DNA of 64,000 nt, taken from assembly GCF_019711375.1 (NCBI RefSeq), contig NZ_CP081295.1, positions 992,001-1,056,000 of the forward strand. Reading direction: 5' to 3'. Below the pieces are notes generated by a model, which saw only the letters and a list, made by a program, of their open reading frames with translations, did not search any database and was not told the origin of the DNA. This DNA comes from Qipengyuania aurantiaca (lineage in GTDB: Bacteria > Pseudomonadota > Alphaproteobacteria > Sphingomonadales > Sphingomonadaceae). The translations under genes and the position numbers were made by a program. Of the stretch, positions 27,103-35,684 are shown one piece after another; position 1 is the first letter of the stretch; each line of letters starts with the position of its first letter.

Positions 27103-28005
27103 TCAGGGGGTCGGCTGTGGCTCAGGCAGGGCAGGCGACTTCCCATCCGGGTAGGTCAGCCAGTTCTGCCAAATCGCACGCGTTCGCTGTTGGGTCAGGT
27201 CCCGCATGCAGGCAAGCATCTCGATGGTCCTGATCGAACCCATTTCCCGAGCGACTATCAGGCCACATTCTGCATTGCGATAGACTTCGAACGCTCTTTC
27301 GCTCGCCCTCATGCCATCCTCGAGCCCCGCTGCAGGCACGTAACCGGATTGGCTCCGTTCAGATGCCCTGGCCAATGCAGCTTTGAAGTAGCGGAGGCGT
27401 TCATCATCCGCGTGATTCAAGAGACCGGCAAAACACCGGTTCAACTCGCGAGTAGACCCTTCACATTGGTTTGGGTTCGATACGATCTGTCCGTCGGACG
27501 CCGACTCTCCCATCCGTTTGAAGCGGAAAATCAGTTCGTTGATCTCGTCGCCTTCACTCTTCATCCGCACGGCGGCGAGCAGTCCGTTTTCTCCATCGCA
27601 CCTGAGCGTCAGCGAGCGGAAATAGGCGGCACACTCCTCCACCGCGATCAGGCGGAAGGTCAGCGTGCCGTCCTTCTCCTCCCACCCGGTGAGGTCGGCG
27701 TTGAAGTGCTTGAGCCGCAGCACCAGCGTGCCCTCTTCCTCCATCAGATAGAGATGCTCGGTGAAGCGGATGCCGCCCTCGGCGGTTTCCTGCACGAAAG
27801 TTCCGACCATCGTGTTGCCGCTCGGGGGTAGCCAGCTTTCCATCGCAGGCGCGCCGCCGATCCCGGTGCCGGTCCATTGCCCGACCAGCCAGTCCATCTG
27901 TTCGAGGGTGGCGGGCGGAGGCACGTAGTCTTCGGGCGCCACCCGCGTCTCCTGCGCAGCCAGCGGGCTCGAAACAAGGCCAATACCGCTGAAAGCATCA
28001 TCCAA
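27103..28005 (-). CDS. DUF6265-like plus LprI-type lysozyme-inhibitor-like protein; start disrupted
   Basis: A 300-aa open frame. Residues about 30-165 look like a DUF6265 domain ([32 protein letters not shown]). Residues about 180-290 look like the four-cysteine LprI/DUF1311 domain ([13 protein letters not shown].., [17 protein letters not shown].., [15 protein letters not shown]). This is an unusual fusion. The frame keeps the end of a signal peptide (SSPLAAQ) but not its start. A good start (ATG at 28013, [13 protein letters not shown], behind AGGAGG) is in another frame, one base out of register. A one-base deletion near 27970 is the simplest reading, so the gene may be a recent pseudogene or carry a sequencing error. 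Confidence 0.7.
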   Translation of the reverse strand: MDDAFSGIGLVSSPLAAQETRVAPEDYVPPPATLEQMDWLVGQWTGTGIGGAPAMESWLPPSGNTMVGTFVQETAEGGIRFTEHLYLMEEEGTLVLRLKHFNADLTGWEEKDGTLTFRLIAVEECAAYFRSLTLRCDGENGLLAAVRMKSEGDEINELIFRFKRMGESASDGQIVSNPNQCEGSTRELNRCFAGLLNHADDERLRYFKAALARASERSQSGYVPAAGLEDGMRASERAFEVYRNAECGLIVAREMGSIRTIEMLACMRDLTQQRTRAIWQNWLTYPDGKSPALPEPQPTP

Positions 28006-28151
28006 CCGCGCATCGCAAACCTCCTGCCGTTCACCTGAAACTATTCGCCGCCCCGTCCATAGTAAAGATGAACGGCCCGACGCCGCTTGACCTCAGCTTT
28101 CCTGCGGGCAAGGGGCGGTGCGAAGGGTCACGATATAGCGCCCAGCGCAAC

Positions 28152-28180
28152 TTGACGTTTACGTAAACGCAAGCTAGGCG
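28152..28180 (+). promoter_or_regulatory. Probable promoter of etfBA with a central 14-bp palindrome
   Basis: TTGACG (28152-28157) and TAGGCG (28175-28180) are 17 bases apart. A perfect palindrome CGTTTACGTAAACG (28156-28169) overlaps the -35 and the spacer. A dyad between -35 and -10 is the layout used by MerR-family regulators. LiuR-type MerR proteins that control acyl-CoA/branched-chain catabolism in Proteobacteria bind similar TTTACGTAAA-like dyads, as I recall. The etfB start is 37 bases downstream of the -10. Confidence 0.5.
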
Positions 28181-28216
28181 GGCGCCACAGTTTCTTATCG
28201 AGAGGAAGGTACACCC

Positions 28217-28963
28217 ATGAAAATCCTCGTCCCCGTCAAGCGGGTGATCGATTACAACGTCAAACCGCGCGTGAAGGCCGATGGCTCGGGCGTGGACCTC
28301 GCCAACGTCAAGATGAGCATGAACCCCTTCGACGAAATCGCCGTCGAAGAGGCCATTCGCATCAAGGAGGCCGGCAAGGCGGAAGAAATCGTTGCGGTCT
28401 CCATCGGCCCGGCAAAGGCGCAGGAAACGCTGCGCACCGCGCTCGCCATGGGCGCCGACCGCGCAATCCTCGTCGAAACCGATGACGAAGTCGAACCGCT
28501 CGCCGTCGCCAAGATCCTCAAGGCCATTGCCGAGGAAGAGAACCCGGGCATCGTGATGCTCGGCAAGCAGGCGATCGACGACGATTCGAACCAGACCGGC
28601 CAGATGCTCGCCGCCCTGATGGGCCGCCCCCAGGGCACCTTCGCCAACACGGTCGAAGTCGACGGCGACAGCGTCACCGTGAAGCGCGAGGTCGACGGCG
28701 GCCTCCAGACGGTCAAGCTGACCATGCCCGCCATCGTCACCACCGACCTGCGCCTGAACGAGCCGCGCTACGCGTCGCTCCCGAACATCATGAAGGCGAA
28801 GAAGAAGCCGCTCGATACCAAGAGCCCGGCCGATTACGGCGTCGACACCGCGCCACGCCTCAAGACCACCAACGTCTCCGAACCGCCGGTCCGCCAGGCG
28901 GGTGAGAAGGTCGAAGACGTCGATGCGCTGGTCGCCAAGATCAAAGCGCTCGGCATCGCCTGA
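28217..28963 (+). CDS. etfB: Electron transfer flavoprotein subunit beta
   Basis: The beta subunit of ETF carries AMP and shuttles electrons from acyl-CoA dehydrogenases to ETF:quinone oxidoreductase. The 248-aa protein has the [17 protein letters not shown]-terminus, [14 protein letters not shown] and [30 protein letters not shown] (the ETF-beta signature region). It follows an AGAGGAAGG ribosome site. etfA lies 29 bases after it. Confidence 0.97.
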   Translation: MKILVPVKRVIDYNVKPRVKADGSGVDLANVKMSMNPFDEIAVEEAIRIKEAGKAEEIVAVSIGPAKAQETLRTALAMGADRAILVETDDEVEPLAVAKILKAIAEEENPGIVMLGKQAIDDDSNQTGQMLAALMGRPQGTFANTVEVDGDSVTVKREVDGGLQTVKLTMPAIVTTDLRLNEPRYASLPNIMKAKKKPLDTKSPADYGVDTAPRLKTTNVSEPPVRQAGEKVEDVDALVAKIKALGIA

Positions 28964-28992
28964 AGCCCCACGGACGAGAAGGAACGAAAGCT

Positions 28993-29922
28993 ATGAAAAC
29001 CCTCGTTTGGGTCGAACATGACAACAAGACCGTCGCCGATGCCACGCTGGCCGCGGTGACCGCTGCTTCGAAGCTGGGCGAAGTCCACCTGATCGTGGCG
29101 GGCTCGGGCTGCCGCGCGGTGGCCGACGAAGCCGCCAAGATCGCGGGCGTGGGCAAGGTCCACCTCGCCGACGACGCCGCGTACGAGCACGCGCTCGCCG
29201 AGAACGTCGCGCCGCTGATCGCCGACCAGATGGGCCATCACGACGCCTTCGTCGCGCCGGCCACCACCACGGGCAAGAACATCGCCCCGCGCGTCGCCGC
29301 CCAGCTCGACGTGATGCAGATTTCGGACATTCTCTCGGTCGAAGACGACAAGACCTTCACCCGTCCGATCTACGCCGGCAACGCGATCGCCACGGTCGAA
29401 AGTTCGGACGAAAAGCTTGTCATCACCGTGCGCGGCACGGCCTTCGAAAAGGCCGCAACCGAAGGCGGTTCGGGCACGATCGAAGAAATCTCCGGCCCTG
29501 CCGACGCGGGCATCTCCAGCTTCGTCAGCGAGGAAATCGCCGAGAGCGACCGCCCCGAACTGACCAGCGCCAAGGTCATCGTTTCGGGTGGCCGCGCGCT
29601 GAAGGACGCGGAGACCTTCGAGCAGGTCATCACCCCGCTCGCCGACAAGCTTGGCGCCGGCATCGGTGCCAGCCGCGCCGCGGTCGATGCGGGCTATGTG
29701 CCGAACGATTACCAGGTCGGTCAGACCGGCAAGATCGTCGCTCCGGAAGTCTATTTCGCCATCGGCATCTCCGGCGCGATCCAGCACTTGGCCGGTATGA
29801 AGGATTCCAAGACGATCATCGCGATCAACAAGGATGAAGACGCCCCGATCTTCCAGGTCGCGGACATCGGCATCGTCGGCGATCTCTATAAGATCGTGCC
29901 GGAGCTGACCGAAAAGCTTTGA
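28993..29922 (+). CDS. etfA: Electron transfer flavoprotein subunit alpha
   Basis: The alpha subunit binds the FAD of ETF. The 309-aa protein has an N-terminal alpha/beta domain and a C-terminal FAD-binding domain with [34 protein letters not shown] and [21 protein letters not shown], the ETF-alpha signature. It forms an operon with etfB and ends at a strong terminator 22 bases after the stop. The acyl-CoA dehydrogenase at 12.8 kb is a likely electron donor. Confidence 0.97.
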   Translation: MKTLVWVEHDNKTVADATLAAVTAASKLGEVHLIVAGSGCRAVADEAAKIAGVGKVHLADDAAYEHALAENVAPLIADQMGHHDAFVAPATTTGKNIAPRVAAQLDVMQISDILSVEDDKTFTRPIYAGNAIATVESSDEKLVITVRGTAFEKAATEGGSGTIEEISGPADAGISSFVSEEIAESDRPELTSAKVIVSGGRALKDAETFEQVITPLADKLGAGIGASRAAVDAGYVPNDYQVGQTGKIVAPEVYFAIGISGAIQHLAGMKDSKTIIAINKDEDAPIFQVADIGIVGDLYKIVPELTEKL

Positions 29923-29944
29923 CCCGATACTGCTTTTAATTCAG

Positions 29945-29980
29945 ACCCCTTCGAACTGTTACTGGTTCGGAGGGGTTTTT
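29945..29980 (+). terminator. Terminator of etfBA whose 3' arm contains the next gene's ribosome site
   Basis: A 12-bp stem (ACCCCTTCGAAC with GTTCGGAGGGGT, one G-U pair) and an 8-base loop are followed by TTTTT. The GGAGGGG at 29969-29975, inside the 3' arm, is also the only Shine-Dalgarno for the gene starting at 29983. Confidence 0.8.
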
Positions 29981-29982
29981 CT

Positions 29983-30906
29983 ATGTGGTCGCTTGCCAAA
30001 TCACTGCCGTCTTTGCTCGCGGCAATTTCCATCGTCGCGCCCCAGTCGGCTGCAGCGAATGATGATCCGACGCTGATAGTGCTCCAACCCTCCAGCCCTT
30101 GGAACCTCGACATGGGCGAGCACAAGTGCCGTATTGCTCGGCTGTTTGGCGAGGGCGAGAACCAGACGATCTTCCTGATCGACCAATGGGACCCTTCCAC
30201 GACGGCGCAATGGACTTTGGCCGGACCGGCCCTGGAAAAATACCGTAACGGCCGCGCTACGGAATATGAATTCGGCAATGGCGGCGACGCAGGAGAATTC
30301 GAGCTTCTGGGCTCCTCCTTCGGCGAATTCGGTAACGCCGTGCAGAGTTCGAGCGGTTTCGTTACGGGAGACCCTCTCGGCGATGAAGAGGATCAAGAGC
30401 GCGACTATCTCGTCAATCCACTTGGCCTGCCCGCTCTCGATGCAAAGGGTGCGGTCGGTATCGAATGGCTGACGGTGAGCCAGCGCGGGCGCACGCCGGT
30501 GCGGCTCCGGCTCGGTTCGCTCGAAGGTCCTCTTGCCGCGCTGAACGTGTGCATGGAGAACCTGGTCGAATTCTGGGGCTTCGATCTCGAAGAGCAGCGT
30601 CGCATCGCCAGCCCGCCCGAGGTCTCGAACATGCCGCAGGTCACGCGCGAGGTAGCCGAGCACTATCCCAATTCCGCCCTTCGCCGCGGAGCGCAGGCGG
30701 ACTTCCACATTCGCATGACCATCGATACGCAAGGGCAGATTGAGAATTGCGTGCTTCTCAGCCAGACGGTGGCGGATAAGTTCGAGCTGGGCGGCCATCC
30801 CTGCACTTCCTTCGAGCGCTACGCCCGGATCGAGCCTGCACGCGACAAGACGGGCCAGCCCATCCGGGCCTATCTGACCAACCGGATCGTATACCGCATA
30901 CCCTAG
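29983..30906 (+). CDS. Secreted protein with TonB-like C-terminal domain, unknown function
   Basis: A 307-aa protein with an N-terminal signal peptide (LPSLLAAISIVAPQSAAA). The C-terminal third (PQVTREVAEHYPNSALRRGAQADFHIRMTIDTQG..) resembles the TonB C-terminal fold found in many Sphingomonadales periplasmic proteins. The middle is unassigned. No membrane anchor or Pro-rich spacer of a true TonB is seen, so a transport-energising role is doubtful. Its ATG is only two bases beyond the etfA terminator, whose 3' arm carries its ribosome site. Confidence 0.72.
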   Translation: MWSLAKSLPSLLAAISIVAPQSAAANDDPTLIVLQPSSPWNLDMGEHKCRIARLFGEGENQTIFLIDQWDPSTTAQWTLAGPALEKYRNGRATEYEFGNGGDAGEFELLGSSFGEFGNAVQSSSGFVTGDPLGDEEDQERDYLVNPLGLPALDAKGAVGIEWLTVSQRGRTPVRLRLGSLEGPLAALNVCMENLVEFWGFDLEEQRRIASPPEVSNMPQVTREVAEHYPNSALRRGAQADFHIRMTIDTQGQIENCVLLSQTVADKFELGGHPCTSFERYARIEPARDKTGQPIRAYLTNRIVYRIP

Positions 30907-32183
30907 GCGAAGAGTTCCATCAGACCGTGAAGGGTTAAGCCAACCAGTCCGCCAACCAACGTGCCGTTGATGCGGATGAATTGCAGGTCGCGGCCCACCG
31001 CGCTTTCGACGCGGTCCGTCAGCGTGGTCGCGTCCCAGCGGCGCACGGTTTCGCTTACCAGCTGGACAATCTGGTCGCCGTAGCGTGTGGCGATGCCCAC
31101 GGCCGTGCGACGGGCGAAGCGGTTGACTTGTTGCTGGAGGCGGATGTCGTCGCTCAGCGCGCCGCCCAGCTCGGCCAGCGTCTCGCCCAGATAGCCTCCG
31201 CCCGTGCCGCCGCTTTCACGGATCGACCGGATGAGGCGGGCGCGGATACGCTCCCACACCGATTGCCACCAGCTGGCGATGGCGGGGTTGTTGAGAAGCT
31301 CGACCTTCATCCGCTCGACCTTGGCCTGCATTTCCGGGTCTTCGCGCAGGCCCTTGGCGAGCTCTTCGAGCCCTTCCTCGATCTTGTCGCGCAAGGGATG
31401 CTCAGGATCCACCAGCACTTCGGCGAGCAGCTTGTAGAGACCGTCGATCACCGAATTGGCCAGCCGCTCGTCGAGGCCGGTGAAGCGCAAGACCGCGTTG
31501 GCGCGGCGGTGCACCATTTCGCGGACCATTTCCTCGTTGTCTTCGAGCACGAGGCCAGCCCAGCGAATGATCTTGTCGATCAGGATCGTATGCCGCCCAT
31601 CCTCGATCATCGCCTCCAGCATGCTGCCGAGGAGCGGAGAGATTTCCAGCTTCTCGATCTGCGAGGCGAGCCCGGCGCGCACTTGGGTGCCGAGCCGTTC
31701 GGGATCGAGCGATTCCAGGACCTCCACCGCCAGCTCGCCCGCCCCGACGCGCACCCGTGAATCGCGCGAGGCCTTGGGATCGGCGAGGTAGCTGCCCACC
31801 GCGCCGGCGAGGTTCATCGCCCCCATCCTGCGCGCGACGACCTGCGGCGTGAGGAAATTCTCGCGCAGGAAGCCCGCCATGGTGTCGGCTATGCGGTCCT
31901 TGTTTTCCGGGATGATCGCGGTGTGCGGGATGGGCAGCCCGAGCGGACGGCGGAACAGAGCGGTCACGGCGAACCAATCAGCCAGGCCGCCCACCATCGC
32001 CGCTTCGGCAAAGGCGTGGACGTAGCCCCAGGCGGGATGCGCCTCGAGCCAGCGACCCGAGGCGATGAAGATTGCCGCCATCAGCACCAGCATGCCCGTT
32101 GCTGTGTGGCGCATAATGCGCGCACGGTCGGGCGAGAGCGGAGCGCCGCCCAAGGATACCGGTGTTTGCGAAGTGCCCGCCAT
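30903..32183 (-). CDS. DUF445 family membrane protein
   Basis: A 426-aa protein with N-terminal membrane helices (TATGMLVLMAAIFIASG, AEAAMVGGLADWFAVTALFRRPLGLPIPHTAIIP, the DUF445 hallmark), a long charged helical middle and a C-terminal helix (GTLVGGLVGLTLHGLMELFA). Function in the cell is not established. Its stop shares the palindrome CTAG with the convergent gene's stop. It lies 14 bases after the RND permease gene on the same strand. Confidence 0.88.
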   Translation of the reverse strand: MAGTSQTPVSLGGAPLSPDRARIMRHTATGMLVLMAAIFIASGRWLEAHPAWGYVHAFAEAAMVGGLADWFAVTALFRRPLGLPIPHTAIIPENKDRIADTMAGFLRENFLTPQVVARRMGAMNLAGAVGSYLADPKASRDSRVRVGAGELAVEVLESLDPERLGTQVRAGLASQIEKLEISPLLGSMLEAMIEDGRHTILIDKIIRWAGLVLEDNEEMVREMVHRRANAVLRFTGLDERLANSVIDGLYKLLAEVLVDPEHPLRDKIEEGLEELAKGLREDPEMQAKVERMKVELLNNPAIASWWQSVWERIRARLIRSIRESGGTGGGYLGETLAELGGALSDDIRLQQQVNRFARRTAVGIATRYGDQIVQLVSETVRRWDATTLTDRVESAVGRDLQFIRINGTLVGGLVGLTLHGLMELFA

Positions 32184-32197
32184 ATCCTAGGCGACGC

Positions 32198-35100
32198 TTA
32201 CTCCGCCGGTTCGATCCCGGGCTGTGATCCGGAAGCCGTAACCTTGCGGTCCTCGTCGCCGGGGCGATAGGTGAGGAACTTGTTCCGCATCCACGGTCCG
32301 ATGCGCTTTTCGAAGCCGTCGGCGAGGCTGAAGCCAGCCGGCACGATCAGCAGCGTGAGAAGCGTCGAGAGGATCAGCCCCCCGATCACCACCGTGCCCA
32401 TCGGCGCGCGCCAGGCGCCATCGCCCGAAAGGCTGAGCGCGGTCGGGACCATCCCTGCAGTCATCGCGACCGTGGTCATGACGATTGGCTGCGCACGCTT
32501 GTGCCCCGCGTCGATGATCGCGTCGATCTTGCGGGTGCCGCGCTCCATCTCCTCGATGGCGAAGTCGATCAGCAGGATCGAGTTCTTCGAGACGATACCG
32601 AGCAACAGCAGGACCCCGATGAGGACCGGGAAGGACAAGGGTTGCCCCACGATCCAGACGAGGAAGATCCCGCCCAGCGGCGCGAGGGCCAGCGAGGTCA
32701 TATTGACCAGGGGACTCATCACGCGCTTGTAAAGGAGCACCAGCACCGCGAAGACCAGCAGAATGCCCGCCATCAGCGCGATACCGAAGTTGTCGAGCAA
32801 TTCCTGCTGCAATTCGTCCTCGCCCACCTGGTCGCGGATCACGCCCTGCGGCAGGTTGGTGAGAGTAGGCAGGGCGTTGATCTGCTCCATCGCGTTGCCG
32901 CGCAGCACGCCGCTGGCCAGGTCGGCGCCGATGAAGACGCGGCGGTTCTGGTTGTAACGCTGGATCGTCGTCGGACCCGAGCCGAAGCTGATGTCGGCGA
33001 TACGGCCCAGCGGGACCGAGCTGCCATTGGCGGTCGGTACCGGCAGGTTGCGAATGGTTGTAATGTCCTCGCGCGCGGCCTCGGGCAGGCGAACGGTGAT
33101 CGGGATCTGCCGATCGGACAGCGAGAATTTCGCCGCGTTTTGCTCAATTTCGCCCATGGTCGCGATCCGGATTGCCTGGCTGACCGAAGCGGTCGAGACA
33201 CCAAGGTCCGCCATCAGCTCGGGACGCGGACGGATGATGATTTCCGGGCGCGGCACATCGGCGGTGATGCGCGGCGCAACCACCGAATCCAGATCCTTCA
33301 TCTCCTCGACCAGCGCCGAGGCGGTGGCGTTGAGCAGGACCGGATCGGACCCAGCTAGCATGATCGTGAGATCGCGGCCGCTGCCTCCGCCGCCCGGGCC
33401 GTTCATCGAATTCCAGCGCACGCGGGCGTCGGGGATCTTGGCCAGTTCGGGCGCGAGATCGCGTTCGAAGACGTAGGACGGACGTTCACGATCCTTTGCA
33501 AGAGTGATGTAGAGCGTTGCGTCGCCTTCATTCACGCGTTCGAGCACAAGATCGACTTCCTGCTGCTCGTAAAGCAGGCCTGCCACACGATCGGCGACCC
33601 GTTCGGTCGATTCGAGCGTGGTGCCTGGCACCATTTCGATCCGCACCTGCGAATTGTCGCTGTCGACCTCCGGATTGAACTGGAACGGGGTCTGGCCGAA
33701 CAGCAGGATCGTCAGCAGGAAGGAGAACCAACCGAGGCCAAGCATCCACACGCGATGATCGTAGAAACGCGCCTCGAGATAGCGCCAGGTCTGAGCAAGA
33801 CGCTGGCCGAAAATACGAGTGATCAGGCCGAGCAGCTTGAGGAAGAGGAAGACAAGCGCGAAACCGGCGGCCGTTGCGACTGCTAGCTGGATGAGCTGCA
33901 ACGGACGCATCACGATTGCATGGAAGAAACTTTCCTCGCTGGCCACGGCATCCGCAAGTGTTTTGGGCACATTGAGGCCGTCGATCGCCCCGAAGGTCAT
34001 GAATACACCTGCACCCGAAATGCCCAGGAGAGCGAGGACAATCAGGAAAAGCGAAATGACATAAAGCCAGCGATATTTCGGTCCGGGCAAACCGTCACGG
34101 CGCGCGTGCATCTTCCCGCGCTCGAGCGACCAGTGAAGGACGCTCATGTAGCGGTCCATCCATTTTCCTTCACCATGCTCGGCGTGACCCTTGGCTTCGA
34201 GGAAATAGGCTGCGAGCATCGGGGTAATCATACGAGCGACAGCAAGGCTCATCAGCACCGCGACGACGACGGTAAGGCCGAAATTCTTGAAGAACTGCCC
34301 CGTCACGCCGGGCATCAGGCCGACCGGGAGAAAGACCGCGACGATGCAGAAACTCGTTGCCACCACCGGCAGGCCGATTTCGTCGGCCGCGTCGATGGAT
34401 GCCTGATAGGCGGTCTTGCCCATGCGCATGTGTCTGACGATATTCTCGATCTCCACAATCGCATCATCGACCAGCACACCCGCGACCAGACCAAGGGCAA
34501 GCAGGGACATCTGGTTGAGGTTGAAGCCCAGCAAATCCATGAACCAAAAGGCCGGGATCGCGGAGAGGGGAATGGCGACCGCGGAAATGAAGGTCGCCCG
34601 CCAGTCGCGCAGGAAGAAGAAGACGACCACAACAGCGAGGATCGCCCCCTCGATCATGGCCGCGATCGAGCTGGAATACTGGTCCTTCGTGTATTTGACC
34701 GTATTGAACAGCTGGATGAAGCGGACGTCGGGATTCTCCGCCTCGATCGTCGCGATCAGCTCCTGCGCGTCGGCGAAAACGGTCACGTCCGAGGCGCCCT
34801 TGGCCCGGCTCATGTAGAAATTGACGACCTCCTTGTCGCGGACCTTCGAAATGGTGCGCTTCTCGGAATTGCCGTCGCGAACAGTCGCAACGTCGCCCAG
34901 CTTGAGCGTCGTGCCATTAGCAAGGCGGATCTGGCGTTGCGACAGCTCATAAGCGGTTTCGGTATTGCCGAGCACGCGAACCGACTGGCGGGTACCGCCC
35001 ACTTCGGCCATCCCGCCCGCAGCGTCGAGATTGTCGCGGCGCAGGACCTGGTTGATCTCGCTCGCGGTGACGCCGAAAGCCTGCATCTTGGCAAGGTCGA

Positions 35101-35671
35101 GGGTGACCTCAATCTCGCGGTCGACGCCGCCGAACCGGCCCGCTTCGGCCATGCCTTCGATCGAGAGCAGGCGCTTGGCAACCGCATCGTCGATGAACCA
35201 GCTGAGCTGTTCGAGCGTCATGTCGCTGGCTTCGACGGCGTAGATGCCGAGGAAGCCCCCGGCGATGTTCACCTTTTCGATGCGCGGCTCGAGGATGCCG
35301 TCAGGCAGGCTCGAACGCACGCCGTCGATAGCGTTCTTGACCTCGGCGACCGCGTTGTTGGTGTCGGTGCCGATTTCGAATTCGATGAAGGTGTTCGAAC
35401 TTCCTTCGCGCGCGGTCGAGGTGATCTTGTTCACCCCGTTGACAGCGCGCACCGCCGATTCCACGCGCTGCGTAATCTGGTTCTCGATCTCGGTCGGCGC
35501 GGCGCCGGGCTGCGAGATCGTGACGTTGACGGCCGGGAAATCGATATCCGGATTGTTGACCACGTCCATCCGCGCAAAGCTGAGGATGCCGGCCAGTAAC
35601 AGCGCGGTGAAGGCAACCAGCGGAATGACCGGGTTGCGGATCGACCAGGCGGAAATGTTCTGGAAGTTCAT
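32198..35671 (-). CDS. RND-family efflux pump permease with extra central membrane segment
   Basis: A 1157-aa inner-membrane proton/drug antiporter of the AcrB/HAE1 type. It has the first helix and porter domain (NPDIDFPAVNVTISQPGAAPTEIENQ) and the TM4 proton-relay pair in LVDDAIVEIENI near residue 400. The second half repeats the fold and ends in helices near IGVLLLLGIVSKNSILLIDFAIEEM and GDGAWRAPMGTVVIGGLI. The length exceeds the usual 1020-1050. The surplus lies at about residues 515-650, where two additional hydrophobic helices sit between the halves. It is encoded 13 bases after its adaptor. Confidence 0.92.
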   Translation of the reverse strand: MNFQNISAWSIRNPVIPLVAFTALLLAGILSFARMDVVNNPDIDFPAVNVTISQPGAAPTEIENQITQRVESAVRAVNGVNKITSTAREGSSNTFIEFEIGTDTNNAVAEVKNAIDGVRSSLPDGILEPRIEKVNIAGGFLGIYAVEASDMTLEQLSWFIDDAVAKRLLSIEGMAEAGRFGGVDREIEVTLDLAKMQAFGVTASEINQVLRRDNLDAAGGMAEVGGTRQSVRVLGNTETAYELSQRQIRLANGTTLKLGDVATVRDGNSEKRTISKVRDKEVVNFYMSRAKGASDVTVFADAQELIATIEAENPDVRFIQLFNTVKYTKDQYSSSIAAMIEGAILAVVVVFFFLRDWRATFISAVAIPLSAIPAFWFMDLLGFNLNQMSLLALGLVAGVLVDDAIVEIENIVRHMRMGKTAYQASIDAADEIGLPVVATSFCIVAVFLPVGLMPGVTGQFFKNFGLTVVVAVLMSLAVARMITPMLAAYFLEAKGHAEHGEGKWMDRYMSVLHWSLERGKMHARRDGLPGPKYRWLYVISLFLIVLALLGISGAGVFMTFGAIDGLNVPKTLADAVASEESFFHAIVMRPLQLIQLAVATAAGFALVFLFLKLLGLITRIFGQRLAQTWRYLEARFYDHRVWMLGLGWFSFLLTILLFGQTPFQFNPEVDSDNSQVRIEMVPGTTLESTERVADRVAGLLYEQQEVDLVLERVNEGDATLYITLAKDRERPSYVFERDLAPELAKIPDARVRWNSMNGPGGGGSGRDLTIMLAGSDPVLLNATASALVEEMKDLDSVVAPRITADVPRPEIIIRPRPELMADLGVSTASVSQAIRIATMGEIEQNAAKFSLSDRQIPITVRLPEAAREDITTIRNLPVPTANGSSVPLGRIADISFGSGPTTIQRYNQNRRVFIGADLASGVLRGNAMEQINALPTLTNLPQGVIRDQVGEDELQQELLDNFGIALMAGILLVFAVLVLLYKRVMSPLVNMTSLALAPLGGIFLVWIVGQPLSFPVLIGVLLLLGIVSKNSILLIDFAIEEMERGTRKIDAIIDAGHKRAQPIVMTTVAMTAGMVPTALSLSGDGAWRAPMGTVVIGGLILSTLLTLLIVPAGFSLADGFEKRIGPWMRNKFLTYRPGDEDRKVTASGSQPGIEPAE

Positions 35672-35684
35672 CGCGGGACCCCCG

